Assembly: GCA_036971715.1 (NCBI GenBank)
Contig: JAVHJL010000008.1
Coordinates: 2,046,001-2,110,000 of the forward strand
Direction: 5' to 3'
Length of the DNA stretch: 64,000 nucleotides
From: Arthrobotrys musiformis
Taxonomy: Eukaryota > Ascomycota > Orbiliomycetes > Orbiliales > Orbiliaceae
Shown here piece by piece: positions 34,431 through 44,806 of this stretch (position 1 is the stretch's first letter; the number at the start of each line of letters is the position of its first letter). The notes under the pieces are model-generated. The model ran no database searches and had not been told where the DNA came from. It saw only the letters and a program-made list of their open reading frames with translations. The position numbers and the translations under genes are program-made.

Positions 34431-36494
34431 CTAGGCTCTAAATCCATAGGACAGCCCCATAAAGCAGTTTACAACTTGGGTACTAATATCGTAAACCGTA
34501 GCGGAGGCCGGACCAATCGCGAAATAGCTTCCTTGCGGGGCAGGGCTTGGAGCAGGTGAATTATAGAAACAAACCCCTAAACCAGTCGGCGCTGTATCGC
34601 CCGAATTAGTTATCTCGCCGTTGTCGGGATCAAGAATTAGCTTGTCGTTATTGGTGGGATCCCAAAACCATTTAACATAACCGAAACTATATGTGCTCTT
34701 GTATTGTGGCGAAATAAATGTCAAAGGATTGGCCTCCGTTGGATTTCCCTTCGGAAGGGCGGCGTAGAGCTTTGTTTGAGTAGATGGGTGGGTGTATGTA
34801 AGTCGACCATACTCGTCCAATGTGAAAAGTGGGATCTCCGCTATGAGGTCTCGCGAGGTTTCGACAGCCCAGGCCCTTATTGGATCGAGACTTGACGAGT
34901 TAGTAGCAGTTTGGTTGTAAACTATGTCTAAGCAAATGTTGGATCCCGTTCCGATTCTACAGATGGCACTTGGCGTCGGTTGGACGAGAGTTTGGGCCAC
35001 TATGGTGGCTGTGACTGGAACTGTAGTCCCATTCGCTGTTTCTGTTATTGTAGAACTGGAAGGACCATAGATGGTACTAGTTTCGCCAACGTCTGTGGTG
35101 GTTGTCTCTGTTCCTTCCGAAATGTAAAAGATTGATGTGGAAATTAGGCTGTAGGTAACTCTAGCTTTGCATGCTGAGCTGATTACATCCGAGGAATAGG
35201 TCTGTAGAGCTTCTGGAATGCTAAGTGTCGAATTCGTTGATTTTGCGGAAGCTGTTGAATTTGAAGCCGTTGAATCCGAAGCTGTTGAAGTTGAAGCTGT
35301 CGAAGCTGTTGAAGTTGAAGCTGTCGAAGTTGAAGTTGAAGTTGTGGATGTGGTTGAATCCGTGTAACCTGTGGTCTGTCTCCCTTGAAGGCGCTGTCCT
35401 GATGGTACCGAGGACCATGTTTCGAAAGTTCCAACTGTCGCTACAGTTACTTCTGGCGTTTTGGTTTGCGTACTTTCTAGAGGCCCGGGGCTAGAGACTG
35501 TAGTATTGCTGAAGTTGGTGGAAATTAGGGTAGTAGAAGCCACCGTAGTCGTCGAACCCTCCGTAGCCGTAGCGGATAAACTGAGGTAAGCTTGGCAGAA
35601 GCTTGAGTACGAGGTAATTATAGCATCGATTCCTGTTGCAGTTGTGCTATTTGCAGTGGTGCTAACCCCCTTGGTAGCTGAGACTGAAGTAGATACCACA
35701 CTACCCTTAACAGTCCCAGATGTAAGAGTGCTGTCGGGCGTTTGCCCGGAAGGGACACCGTAGAACCCTCTACGCCCACTAGCGGGGTTGTTGAAAAAGA
35801 ACCCAACTCCTGTGCCTTCGTGTTCAAGAACGATACTGGATGCAGATGCCGAGAAATTTCCTGCGGTATCAGACGTGCTCAATTCTGACTCAGCCTTAGC
35901 CGCGGCTTTTCCAGTCGTAGTCTGACGTTGGAAAAGTTTGGGGAAGGTTAGGCCCGGAAAGTATAAAACATCATCCTGAGAGTCGAGGAGACGGATGAAT
36001 CCCACGTCGTCGATGTAGACCGCAGTAGCATCCCCAGAGACTGTTGATGCGTCGACTAGCTCCACAGCCCCAGTGGAATCCACAACCGCTGCAAGGGAAA
36101 CATCTCCAGGCCCGAAGATATTAAGAGCAAATGGAACGCCTGCTGATATCGCAATATCTGTTGCAGAGCCTGAAACCGTAGTCGTAACGCTAGTTGTACC
36201 GGTGGTAGTTGAATGGATGGTCTGAGTTTCGGTCAGAGTCCCGACGGCAACGGTCACGGTCTCGGTAGCTATCCCCGTACTTAGTGTGGTACTAGTTGCA
36301 TCATTGCTCGTAGCTAAAGCAGTGCTAACTGGGAGCCCATTACAGCCGACAGTAACGGTGCTGAAGATAGTTTCAGTCGTTACAATAACCTCAGTAGTGA
36401 ACGAGGTCACAAAAGAAGTCGTTTGGCCGTAGACCCGGTATGTGCCCAATAGTTGCAAAAGCAACAAACGGTAAGAATAAATACTTAAATGCAT
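34431..36494 (-). CDS. Large secreted Ser/Thr-rich surface protein, intronless, 687 aa
   Basis: No named family is recognised. A signal-peptide-like N terminus (residues 1-~23, ends YRVYG) leads into a Thr/Val/Ser-rich segment (TSFTTEVIVTTETIF type). At ~130-185 is a more structured region (FALNIFGPGDVSLAAVV, YIDDVGFIRLL), followed by FFFNNPASGRRGFYGVP. The middle (about 400-430) is a pure Thr/Ser/Ala repeat encoded by the 12-base-type tandem repeat at 35245-35345. The C-terminal ~170 residues look globular, with YGRLTYTHPSTQTKLYAALP, FWDPTNNDKLILDPDNGEI and a final CFMGLSYGFRA. There is no GPI signal or transmembrane segment at the end. The 2-kb intronless frame and even codon use argue that it is a real gene. 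It marks the right edge of the secreted-gene block. Confidence 0.83.
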   Translation of the reverse strand: MHLSIYSYRLLLLQLLGTYRVYGQTTSFVTSFTTEVIVTTETIFSTVTVGCNGLPVSTALATSNDATSTTLSTGIATETVTVAVGTLTETQTIHSTTTGTTSVTTTVSGSATDIAISAGVPFALNIFGPGDVSLAAVVDSTGAVELVDASTVSGDATAVYIDDVGFIRLLDSQDDVLYFPGLTFPKLFQRQTTTGKAAAKAESELSTSDTAGNFSASASSIVLEHEGTGVGFFFNNPASGRRGFYGVPSGQTPDSTLTSGTVKGSVVSTSVSATKGVSTTANSTTATGIDAIITSYSSFCQAYLSLSATATEGSTTTVASTTLISTNFSNTTVSSPGPLESTQTKTPEVTVATVGTFETWSSVPSGQRLQGRQTTGYTDSTTSTTSTSTSTASTSTASTASTSTASDSTASNSTASAKSTNSTLSIPEALQTYSSDVISSACKARVTYSLISTSIFYISEGTETTTTDVGETSTIYGPSSSTITETANGTTVPVTATIVAQTLVQPTPSAICRIGTGSNICLDIVYNQTATNSSSLDPIRAWAVETSRDLIAEIPLFTLDEYGRLTYTHPSTQTKLYAALPKGNPTEANPLTFISPQYKSTYSFGYVKWFWDPTNNDKLILDPDNGEITNSGDTAPTGLGVCFYNSPAPSPAPQGSYFAIGPASATVYDISTQVVNCFMGLSYGFRA
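35245..35345. repeat. Tandem GAAGCTGTTGAA/GAAGTT-type repeat in coding sequence
   Basis: Units of GAAGCTGT(T/C)GAA and GAAGTT alternate for about 100 bases, always in multiples of three. On the coding (minus) strand they give a Ser-Thr-Ala-Ser-Thr tract in the 34431-36494 protein. Length variation between strains is expected for such a tract. Confidence 0.8.
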
Positions 36495-37981
36495 TATTTA
36501 AAGTTTATAAGGCTACGAAGGTTTAAAAGTAATTTCGCGGTGCGCGTTATGAAGTTCGGGGGGGAGACGACGAGAACTAGTATATTCGCATGCATTCCCG
36601 GATGCACTACTGTGTTCTGTCGTAGTAGACACACAAACCCCCATATTTAGTATATATCATTTCCAGCTCCCACCATCGGGATCCAGGCTAGTGATAGCAT
36701 AGTCCCAGGGCCTATGGCTAATAAGGGCCATCGCTCTGGTTTATTGATGAATGTAACTTCTCATACTCCGTGAAACTGATCCATTGTAGCAAAAATTGAA
36801 CATCTACGCGTATACCTGGGAACGAGACAAGTGTATACGGCCATTATGATACAATGCGTGATTGGTGCGTCCTAATAAAGACCTATATCGTGATATATAG
36901 TAGTTGTTATTTTCTTTATAAATTTAGCTCAATTGTCGTTTCGGCCTTAGCAGGCGATAATCGGAATCGAGAATAACGTGGTCTGCGCTTATAGTTTTAT
37001 GCGAGTGCGCTAGAACGTAGTTAACTGAAGATGCAAATTAATTGCGTTGTGTAGTGTTGTAGGCTCGAATTAGGTAGTGTAACTAATTCGTCCTTGGAGA
37101 ACCAAATATCAGGGACTTTGACAAAGGCCGTTGAGTCTAGGGGCGAGATTATTTTTTTAGATACTAGTGCATACTTGACACAAATACTTAAGCCCTGCAT
37201 TGGATATCGATTTTTGCTACGGAAAATCACTTTGCGTATATATATTACGATAACATACGCTCCTCAAGTTAGGGAGCTTTGCAGTAGATATAGAAACCGT
37301 TTCTGGTGAATATATGTGCTTGTGTGCTTTATAGTACCCGCGGCCACGATAATCTCTTTGGTAATCTCCCTCATTCTAAAAATTTCGAGGCCCGTTCATC
37401 AAGTTCAAAATTGATGTGTATGTGCGATGTCAGATATACTAGTCGTTGACGACTCTAATATCCATCGGCGCGGCTCAGAGGTACCGGAAATTCGACAGTT
37501 GTAAAAGCTGTTACTGGGATCTCCAAGTTAATGCCTGTCACTACTATGTGAATAGAGGCGTTAACACTCGCGGCGCATTGCGAAGGTTCGAAGAATGCTC
37601 TGTTTTAGGTGAACCCAAGACCTAAATCAGTAGAACATACAAAAACGTCGAGATATGCAGGCCACGACTAACCCTAGGAATGGAGTAAATTATGACAACC
37701 GGTATACCCTGCCGGATATAAGTAATTACTTGGTGAGTAGTCTGATCAATCAAAATGTGGATAGTTTCCGACGACCCTTTTCAAAAGCATCCGCCATGCG
37801 TATGTAGCGCCAAATGACTATATCCCAACCCAACGAACCAACAACACCAAAATAGAAAATCGGGCCCTGTCGATGTGTCATGTTGCATTTTGGGAATCCT
37901 GACATCACATCACCAAAACGGCAACGGAACCAAGGGCAAAAAGGAAGTATCTCCAAAAGGAGCAAAAAGAAATATCGTATT
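36495..37981. other. Intergenic, AT-rich
   Basis: This is the upstream region of the 36494 start. Several stretches of TA-rich sequence occur, and no gene is recognised. Confidence 0.5.
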
Positions 37982-38062
37982 CGACACCTGTGAGATTCGA
38001 ACTCACGCACCCGAAGGTACCAGCTTAGCAGGCTGGCGCGTTAACCACTCCGCCAAAGTGCC
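37982..38062 (-). tRNA. tRNA-Ser, anticodon GCU
   Basis: Read on the minus strand, the acceptor strand GGCACTT pairs with AGGTGTC (two G-U pairs). The anticodon arm is CCAGC-CTGCTAA-GCTGG with GCT at the anticodon, decoding AGC/AGU serine. A long variable arm (ACCTTCGGGT type), as expected for a class II serine tRNA, is followed by the T arm GTGAG-TTCGAAT-CTCAC. The discriminator base is G. The length is 81 nt with no intron. It is isolated from protein genes. Confidence 0.95.
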
Positions 38063-40577
38063 TTGTTTGATGAAGGTTCGAGGTTGAGTTCAGACTATCA
38101 TGCGGGCTTGAGCGATGGACGAAGCTGTTTGGACGACAATTCTTCCCCTCAATACTTGATATGCGGGGGGTCACAGAGTGGGTTTTGGGCTGATAGCTTT
38201 TGGGGGGGTTCATTGTCAACGTCAAGATGGGGGGAAGAGGGCCAATCAAAGATGGGAAGATAAGGCTCGGGCTCGTTAATTGCGAAGGCGTTTTGCATGG
38301 ATCGCGTGTCGCGAATGGAAAACGAAATGAAATGCACTGAGAATGGAGCTGTGGATATCTTGGATGACGACGCCATATTAAATAGGCCTTCGGACGGCGT
38401 TACCTAATAACTTTCGAGTGAATAATTGTCTTCGAATCGTCAGAGATTTCCTTAACATGCAAGGTAAGGAAATTAAGCTCCAAGACACATCGCTTTGGTG
38501 CTTTAAGCTTTTTCCTGCTCACAATTTCCTTATTCTTGGCGTGTTTCTGTAAGACTCGCGAAGTGGAGTTCGGAACGGGTCATGTTTGTGGCCATCATAA
38601 TTAATGCGAGCCGGAACAGCTGCCGAAGCACATCAGTTTCGATTGACGGCTTTTGAGCATATCGTGGCATCGATACCGGTTAAAACTAGAATGCCAATTG
38701 GAGTAGATACTCCTTCAGGACATACATACTCTGGAATGCAAACACTCGACGCCTGGTGCATGAGGCGTAAGAAACCGAAATGTCTTGAATTCTATCACGA
38801 GGTCTTGGCGTCGACAAGGCAGATTTAATATCAAGCAGGAAAAATCTGCATAGTTAGCTGGAAATCAGACGAGACAGAAGGAGGTTTTCGAGGAAGCTCA
38901 TTTAAGAGAATTTTCAAGTCTTTCTTGGTATTAACGTTAGTGCCGAACCAGGGCGGGTAAAGTAAGGCAATGACCCAAGACGGCGGAAGAACTGGGCCGT
39001 GGCGTGGGATTTGGCCTGGTTCCGTGGATCTCATTTGCAGATTTGCAATTGGGGGGTCCAGGAAGGCATGTTTCATGAGGACATCGACGAGCCTCCTTTT
39101 TTTGTTTAGTAGCAGGAGAGTCTATGAGTAAGTTCACAGTACACGCAAGTACCGTATGTGCCCAAGAGCAGTCTCGGGACTTTCCTGTATGCTATAGATA
39201 CTCAGTGTGTGCCTATTTATCCGTAGATGTTCCTGTAAGGCTGGCTGAGCTGAACTATTCGATTCAGCCTCAGATTAATAATAACTTCACGGTCCCGTGA
39301 ATTCATGAAAGAGGGGACGAACACACATACGGCCCTCAGATATTCGCCCGTTCGCAGGCTGCTGAGGTAAGAACGGAATCTGAACCGCTATAAAACAAAC
39401 AAGGTATGTTCCGAACGACCTCCCCGGCAGACCCCCCTGTCCATATCGTATCATCAGGATCTGTTACTTTTGATTAATTTTTGAGGTGGAGCACGTTGGT
39501 GGGAATCGACTTCTCCTTTTGCTGATGCGGTTATTGACCAACTAGCTGGCTGACTGATCGATTGATTGATTGATTGTTACCGCCAGCGATTGTTGCTGTT
39601 GCTGTTGCTATTGCTACTGCTATCGTTCCGTCAGAGGACGCGGCCTCCCTTATTCTCAACCTCAACCTCACCTCACCTCACCTCACACTCTCTCCTCCAC
39701 CAACCACCAACCATCGCCATTGTTTCGACCGGCTTCAACAAGCAGAGAGACAGCCAACCGGGATCCGCTAGTTAGTCGCCCAGCTTCCGGCTACAAAACT
39801 ACCATCCCATTCCAGCCGTTGAAAGTGCTTAGGCTTCATTTCACGCTCCTTTGGCAAGCCAGGTGAATATCCATTCTCCCTCCCCTTCCTCGTCATCACC
39901 GTCATAACCAGCCGTACCAACATGTCCAAACCAAACCGCAGGCACGCTCCCTCTCGACCAGCTTCCTTCTCCGTCTCATTCTCCTCCCGTGGATAAATAC
40001 CATACTATAAGCAGCCTTGCATTCAATTGTCTGGTTCCGTAGAAAGCTTCCGTCCGGATTATTTTAAATTTTTTCGCGGACGTGGATTGAAAGGAGCTGC
40101 ACACGTCCACCTGCCTCTGTCGCCTGTGCCACTGTGCCACTGTCCTTCCAACCTACCCGACTCGTGTACCACCGACCTCACAAAAACGAGCGAAGAGGAT
40201 ACCATAGCCGATGCCCAGAAAGGATTAACCTCAGGGGAATCCCTTCGAGCTTCCTTGCTACACACGAAACCGCCACCAGCCCAAAAGGTCCCGTCGTCGT
40301 CTTCGTCGTCATATCATGCCGATAGCTGAAATCAGCGAATCCACAACCAGTATCACCAACAACACATATTGCAGCAGCTAGTCTGCCCCATTATCCTTTG
40401 TCTCTCGCTATCTGATCCGACCTATCGTTCGTTTTTGATATCAATTGCTGAATATCGCCCCTTCCATCCATTGGCTCTGCCACCTTTCGCCAGATAAAGA
40501 AGCCCACAATCTCGCCAGGAGGGGACCAGTCGAAATACCTCCATCCTCGAACGCCTGTAGCCAGCAAGGACCCGCGG
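38063..40577. other. Intergenic and probable long leader of the 40578 gene
   Basis: From about 39500 the plus strand becomes pyrimidine-rich with short simple repeats (GATTGATTGATT, TGCTGTTGCTGT, CTCACCTCACCTCAC), typical of a long 5' leader. Small frames here (39566-39866, 40027-40329) may be upstream ORFs. The 38.1-39.4 kb part shows nothing recognisable. Confidence 0.45.
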
Positions 40578-42059
40578 ATGTCGAAGGTCAGCGGCCCCCA
40601 ATATTTAAGTAATATCATCATGATCCCCCGGCGGTTACCTCGTCGCGAGCGACTGATAATACTCGTCGTGGTCGCCCTTCTCGTCACATACTTCTCATTC
40701 TCCTCGCAAACGATCACTGTTATCAGTGAATACACACAAAATGCCAATCTCGATCCCTGGAAGCCACCGAAACACAGTGGACCTGGCCTTAAAATCGCGT
40801 TGGTCAATACGCCACGATACCATTTCGAGGTAGTAACACCGCTATTGTATGCCTTTGCGAACCAGGGAGACGCGGTTGAGCATTTGGAGCTCTTTGCCAC
40901 GGAATACGGAAGCACACGATTGGGTGTACGACCAATTCTCGACAACCAGCTCCCTCAGGAGAGCTCCTGGCTGTCATGGGGCAATAAAGCAGGTCCTAAG
41001 AAGCAGGTTAAGGTGTCCGATCCAAGATTGTTGAGTCAAATGAACTTCGTGGCAGACGTGATGATTTTGACAAGCTGCTCGCGAGATTTGGAGTGGACTT
41101 CAATCAAAGATAAAAGGGTATTTAACCCAGAGTGGTATCGGGCGCCAAAGGAGATCGTGTGCCTGTTGCACGAGGCCGAAGAGTGGGAGGCTGTTGATAC
41201 GAACTGGAGAAAGTTCTTGATGCCATGGGTTGAAAAGGGTCGGATTACTTTTATGACGTTGAGTCCCCACGTGGCCGAGTATGTGAGGCAGAATATCGAG
41301 ACCAAGTGGAAGATGGCGCCTATTCTGAGGGACGCCCAAGGCATCGGCAACAGAGGAGTCTTCATGATGGAACCCTTTATCCCTATTTTTGAGGATAACA
41401 AGCTCTTCCGAGAGGACATGTTCAAGAATATCACAGGTCCTTTTGCTGCCATTCCCGTAAGTAACCTCTTCGCCCTTCAATTCCTCTCCCTCTTATTAAT
41501 AATTGATGGGATATAGGGCAAGTACGAACCTTTCCGCCGTAACTACAAAGCCATATTTGAACATATGTCCCAACATCTCGATCTCATCCGCTCGACCAAT
41601 GCGACTCTCCGACTACCAGGTTACGGCGACTGGCCCCCAGAAATTCCCGAACAGCTCAAGAACCACATTTTCATGCACTCCCACTACGACTTCCCTGAAT
41701 ATTTCTCCCTCCTATCCCGCAGTATGGCTATCCTCCCCGCCTTTGCAACCCACAAGTATTTTGAAGACCGAGCTTCGTCTACTATTGCAACTAGCGTCAT
41801 CGCAGGAGTTCCGCTTGTGGCTACGAAGGAACTGGTGGAGAAGTATGCTTATATTGAAGCCGATGGTGCCTGGTTACAAGAGGACGGTGAAGAAGAAATT
41901 GTGACCTGGTTGCGAGTTCTAAAGCTCGGAAGGGAAGACTGGGAAGCCAAGAAGAGAAAGGTCAGGGCGATGAGAACACGGCTGATAAGACAAAACTTGA
42001 GAAATGTTGGAGAGTTGCTGGATCAGATTCGATGGAGGAATAAAGCTCGTGGGTTTTAG
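40578..42059 (+). CDS. Type II membrane glycosyltransferase-like protein, two exons, 473 aa
   Basis: It is probably a Golgi/ER glycosyltransferase of GT-B type, but I cannot name the CAZy family. Exons 40578-41456 and 41517-42059 join in phase 0 (donor GTAAGT, acceptor ATATAG) at AIP/GKYEPF. A short basic cytosolic tail (RRLPRRER) precedes one transmembrane anchor at about residues 25-43 (LIILVVVALLVTYFSF). The luminal part starts KIALVNTPRYHFEVVTPLLYAF, a Rossmann-like beginning with an HFEVVTP loop. The C-terminal part SSTIATSVIAGVPLVATKELVEKYAYI resembles the donor-binding region of GT-B enzymes (Ser/Ala...GVPLV...). An internal Met at codon 15 (40620) could also serve as start. The gene is convergent with glucosidase II beta. 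Confidence 0.82.
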
Positions 42060-43011
42060 GGGATTCCACAATGGCCATTGAATTCTTCTGGTGGATCTGA
42101 AAGTTAAAATATGGCGCTTTGTTTTTTTGGTTTGATTGTACGGGGAATAGACGGAAGGTGAGCTGTGAGATATTTTTCTGGGCACTGGCGGGATTGTCTA
42201 TGAGCTCTTTTTTTGGTTACTGCTACCGTCGATTGTGATTATTCTGCGACTTGTCGTGTGAAGTCTTCTAGCGACCCTTCATTTTTTTCACTTCGCCCCC
42301 ATTACGATTCATTCATTGTGGTTAAGATCTAATGGCCCCTTCTTCCTTTCCTTCTTCTTCTTGCCTCTTCTTCTTTATTTCTATTTTTTTTGATGTTTTT
42401 GCGGTACATATATTTTGCTACACCATTTGATGTTAAACTTGGAAATTCATGATAATTATGAACTCTATATTGCCGACCCCCCCCCCCCCCCCCCCCCCCC
42501 TTCTTATTATTCCCTTCTTGAGGCCTCCCTCTCTATGCGCGGGAGGGTTTGTACAAGGTTTTCGATACGCCGCTAGGCCAGCTTTCCTATTCAACTGTTC
42601 ATGAACGTGTACTTATATCTTGTATGTGTCCTGGAATGTGCATTGGCCAGCACCTGTTCCATTCATTATCTCTCTTCAATCCCAAGTTAGCTTCCTCCAG
42701 TTTTATGTAGCGACATATTGAAATGGGTTAAAAAAGGGTGGTCCCCACTTAATTTTCTATCTTTCCTCCTCTATATCTAAGGCGCGCCGCTCTCTACTAT
42801 GCAAGCCCGCCAATTATCTCATAAACCAAATGCTACTGTGTCTCCCACCAATGCATTTGAAGGAAATATTATTTTTCGCAAAACGTCATCAAATTATTTG
42901 CTCATGTAAAATTGGTACTCTCCAATCTTTTAATATCAAAAGGGAATGAAAAATATGGCTAGATCCTCCTCTAAATCCATCAAATAGAACCCAGATTGCC
43001 CTGTCTGCTCT
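42060..43011. other. Intergenic between convergent genes, with poly(C) run
   Basis: T/C-rich 3' flank of the 40578 gene, then a run of 24 C residues (42477-42500), then the 3' flank of glucosidase II beta. No gene is seen. Confidence 0.6.
42477..42500. repeat. Poly(C) run, 24 bases
   Basis: An uninterrupted run of 24 C on the plus strand, in the 3' flank of the 40578-42059 gene. G/C homopolymers this long are rare beside the common A/T runs of this region. Its length is prone to assembly error. Confidence 0.9.
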
Positions 43012-44806
43012 TTAATTTACCTGTCTCGTCGCTCCCCCCATAGTTATACCCTCTTGCCCTTCCGCGGCGATTTCGCCACAGACTGCAGGACTCGTAGCCA
43101 CGTACTTATACACGCATTTCTCGGTTTCCGCTACACTTAGAATCTTTTCCTCGGCGCTGCATCTCAAATACACATACGCACTCCTCTCGGGACCGTTCCA
43201 GCATCTCAATCCTTTTTCGAACTTGATGACTGTAACCTCCTGTTCGATTTCATCGTCCAGTCGTCTATCGAATCCGGTCCAGTCTCCCAAATGTGTCGAA
43301 CCGCCGTCTCTGTTCTTTTGAGTGGCACGGCCGAGATGGCAAAAGGAGTAGGTGTATTCACCGCTGGTAGCTTCGGTGCATACATCCTTCAGTGCTCTGA
43401 AGACGGATTCCGGGCCGTAGTCCTTCGTCAGATCGGTTTGGAGGTTTGCCAGTTCGGTCTTTTTGGAGGCGAGGGATGACTCGGTTGCTGTGAGGTCGTC
43501 GGTTAGTTTTTGAATGTGAGGGGAGAGGGTGTCTGATTTTGCGGATGGTTTTTGTTTTCGTGGGGCGAGGAGGCCGTATTCTACTAGTGATTGTCTGAGG
43601 GAGGAGAGTTGCTCGTGGACTATGGTGCGCAAGAAAGGTGGGAGGAAAGCCTCGATTGCGTACACTGGGTTATCGTTAGTATGTTAGGATTCTGTGTGGG
43701 GTGTTCGAGGGATGGAACGCACTATCTTGAGCAAGATCTTCTTCGGGTTCGTAGTCCTCCCAATTGTGATGTCCATAAGCCAAATCGGTCACCTCTGATA
43801 GGTAATCCCCGCTAAGAATATTTTCCTCCTGCGACTTTGATGCTAGGTAGTCCTCCCATCCATTCACAGCTCTTTTAACACCCTCGTCGTTGAAATTAGG
43901 GTTATACTCTTCTTTGAATGTCTTCAAAATCTTTTCGGTTTTTTCGAGCTCTTCCCTGAGTCTTTGAGCCTCATCGACGAGTTTCAAGAGCTTCTGCTGA
44001 TAGTCTTGAACCTTTTCTTTTGAGTAGTCAAGCAGTTTTTGATGTGTGCTCTTCCCTTCTTCACCCTTGGCACCGGATCTAGCAAGCTTGAGCTTCTCCT
44101 CTTCCTCTGCCTTTTTCAATCCTGCTTTTTTCTCCTCCACGAGACCCTCGTATCTCTTGATTTCACCAGTTAAGGAGACAATTTTATCCTCCACCTCTTT
44201 CTTGACTAATACTGCCTTCGCAACGAGTTTGTTGTAAGACCTAATACCGCTCTCGAAGAGCTTTCTCTTCTCCGCCGCAGCTTTCCTAGCTTCCTTCCCA
44301 ATTTCGTCACACCTATCCGGACACTTCACACCACCAACGCCCATCCATTCATCACTACCATCGCAACAAGTATCATAATCGCATACACCGTCGTTCACAC
44401 GTCCGAAGGGGATGTACGCGGGTACGTGACCCTTATTCTGGCAGTAAAACCCCGGTAGAGGGTTAACTGAAGCCTTCAGGTGGGAGCAGGCGGAGGTACC
44501 GGGTTCGTCGGTGCCGTCCGGGCAGTCGCAGAAATCGTCGTTTAGGAGGGAGATCGGGAAGGAGATTTGGGGGTTTGTTAGGCAGCTGAAGGTTTGTGAG
44601 GCGTCGGGACGGTATTTATCCGATACTAAATTATATTTTAAAAAATGGATAATTAGTTGGTTTGTTTAGAAGGTTGGTTTGGGTGAAGTATTTTACGTAC
44701 GAGCTGGGTTTAAACCGCGTGGGAGAGCCCATGCGGCGTCCCCTATGGGCTTTTGGGAGCCATCGGCCAGAGCGAGGGGTAGCGAGAGGAGGAGAATCGA
44801 TTTCAT
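43012..44806 (-). CDS. Glucosidase II beta subunit (PRKCSH-like), ER N-glycan processing
   Basis: This is the non-catalytic ER subunit that holds glucosidase II in the lumen and recognises mannose on N-glycans during trimming for calnexin-cycle quality control. Exons 44806-44701, 44625-43723 and 43664-43012 join in phase to 553 aa. A signal peptide covers residues 1-~14 (ends LALA). Two LDL-receptor class A-like Cys repeats follow (CDCPDGTDEPGTSAC and VCDYDTCCDGSDEW), then a long Lys/Glu coiled coil (~150-300), an acidic segment (EDYEPEEDLAQD) and a second coiled coil. The C-terminal MRH lectin domain runs from CTEATSGEYTYSFC through GLRCWNGPERSAYVYLRC to CVYKYVATSPAVC. No HDEL-type signal is present, which is usual because the subunit is retained by other means. 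The exon 2 donor is the weaker GTGCGT, but it restores DMYAIEAF in frame. Confidence 0.94.

Noticed and set aside
35221..35494. Antisense and out-of-frame ORFs over the Ser/Thr repeat (Phe-Asn or Leu-Lys runs)
   Set aside because: These are shadows of a triplet-periodic repeat inside the 34431-36494 gene.
39566..40329. Several overlapping plus-strand ORFs before the glycosyltransferase-like gene
   Set aside because: They come from pyrimidine-rich simple repeats in a probable 5' leader. Any could be an upstream ORF, but none looks like a protein gene.
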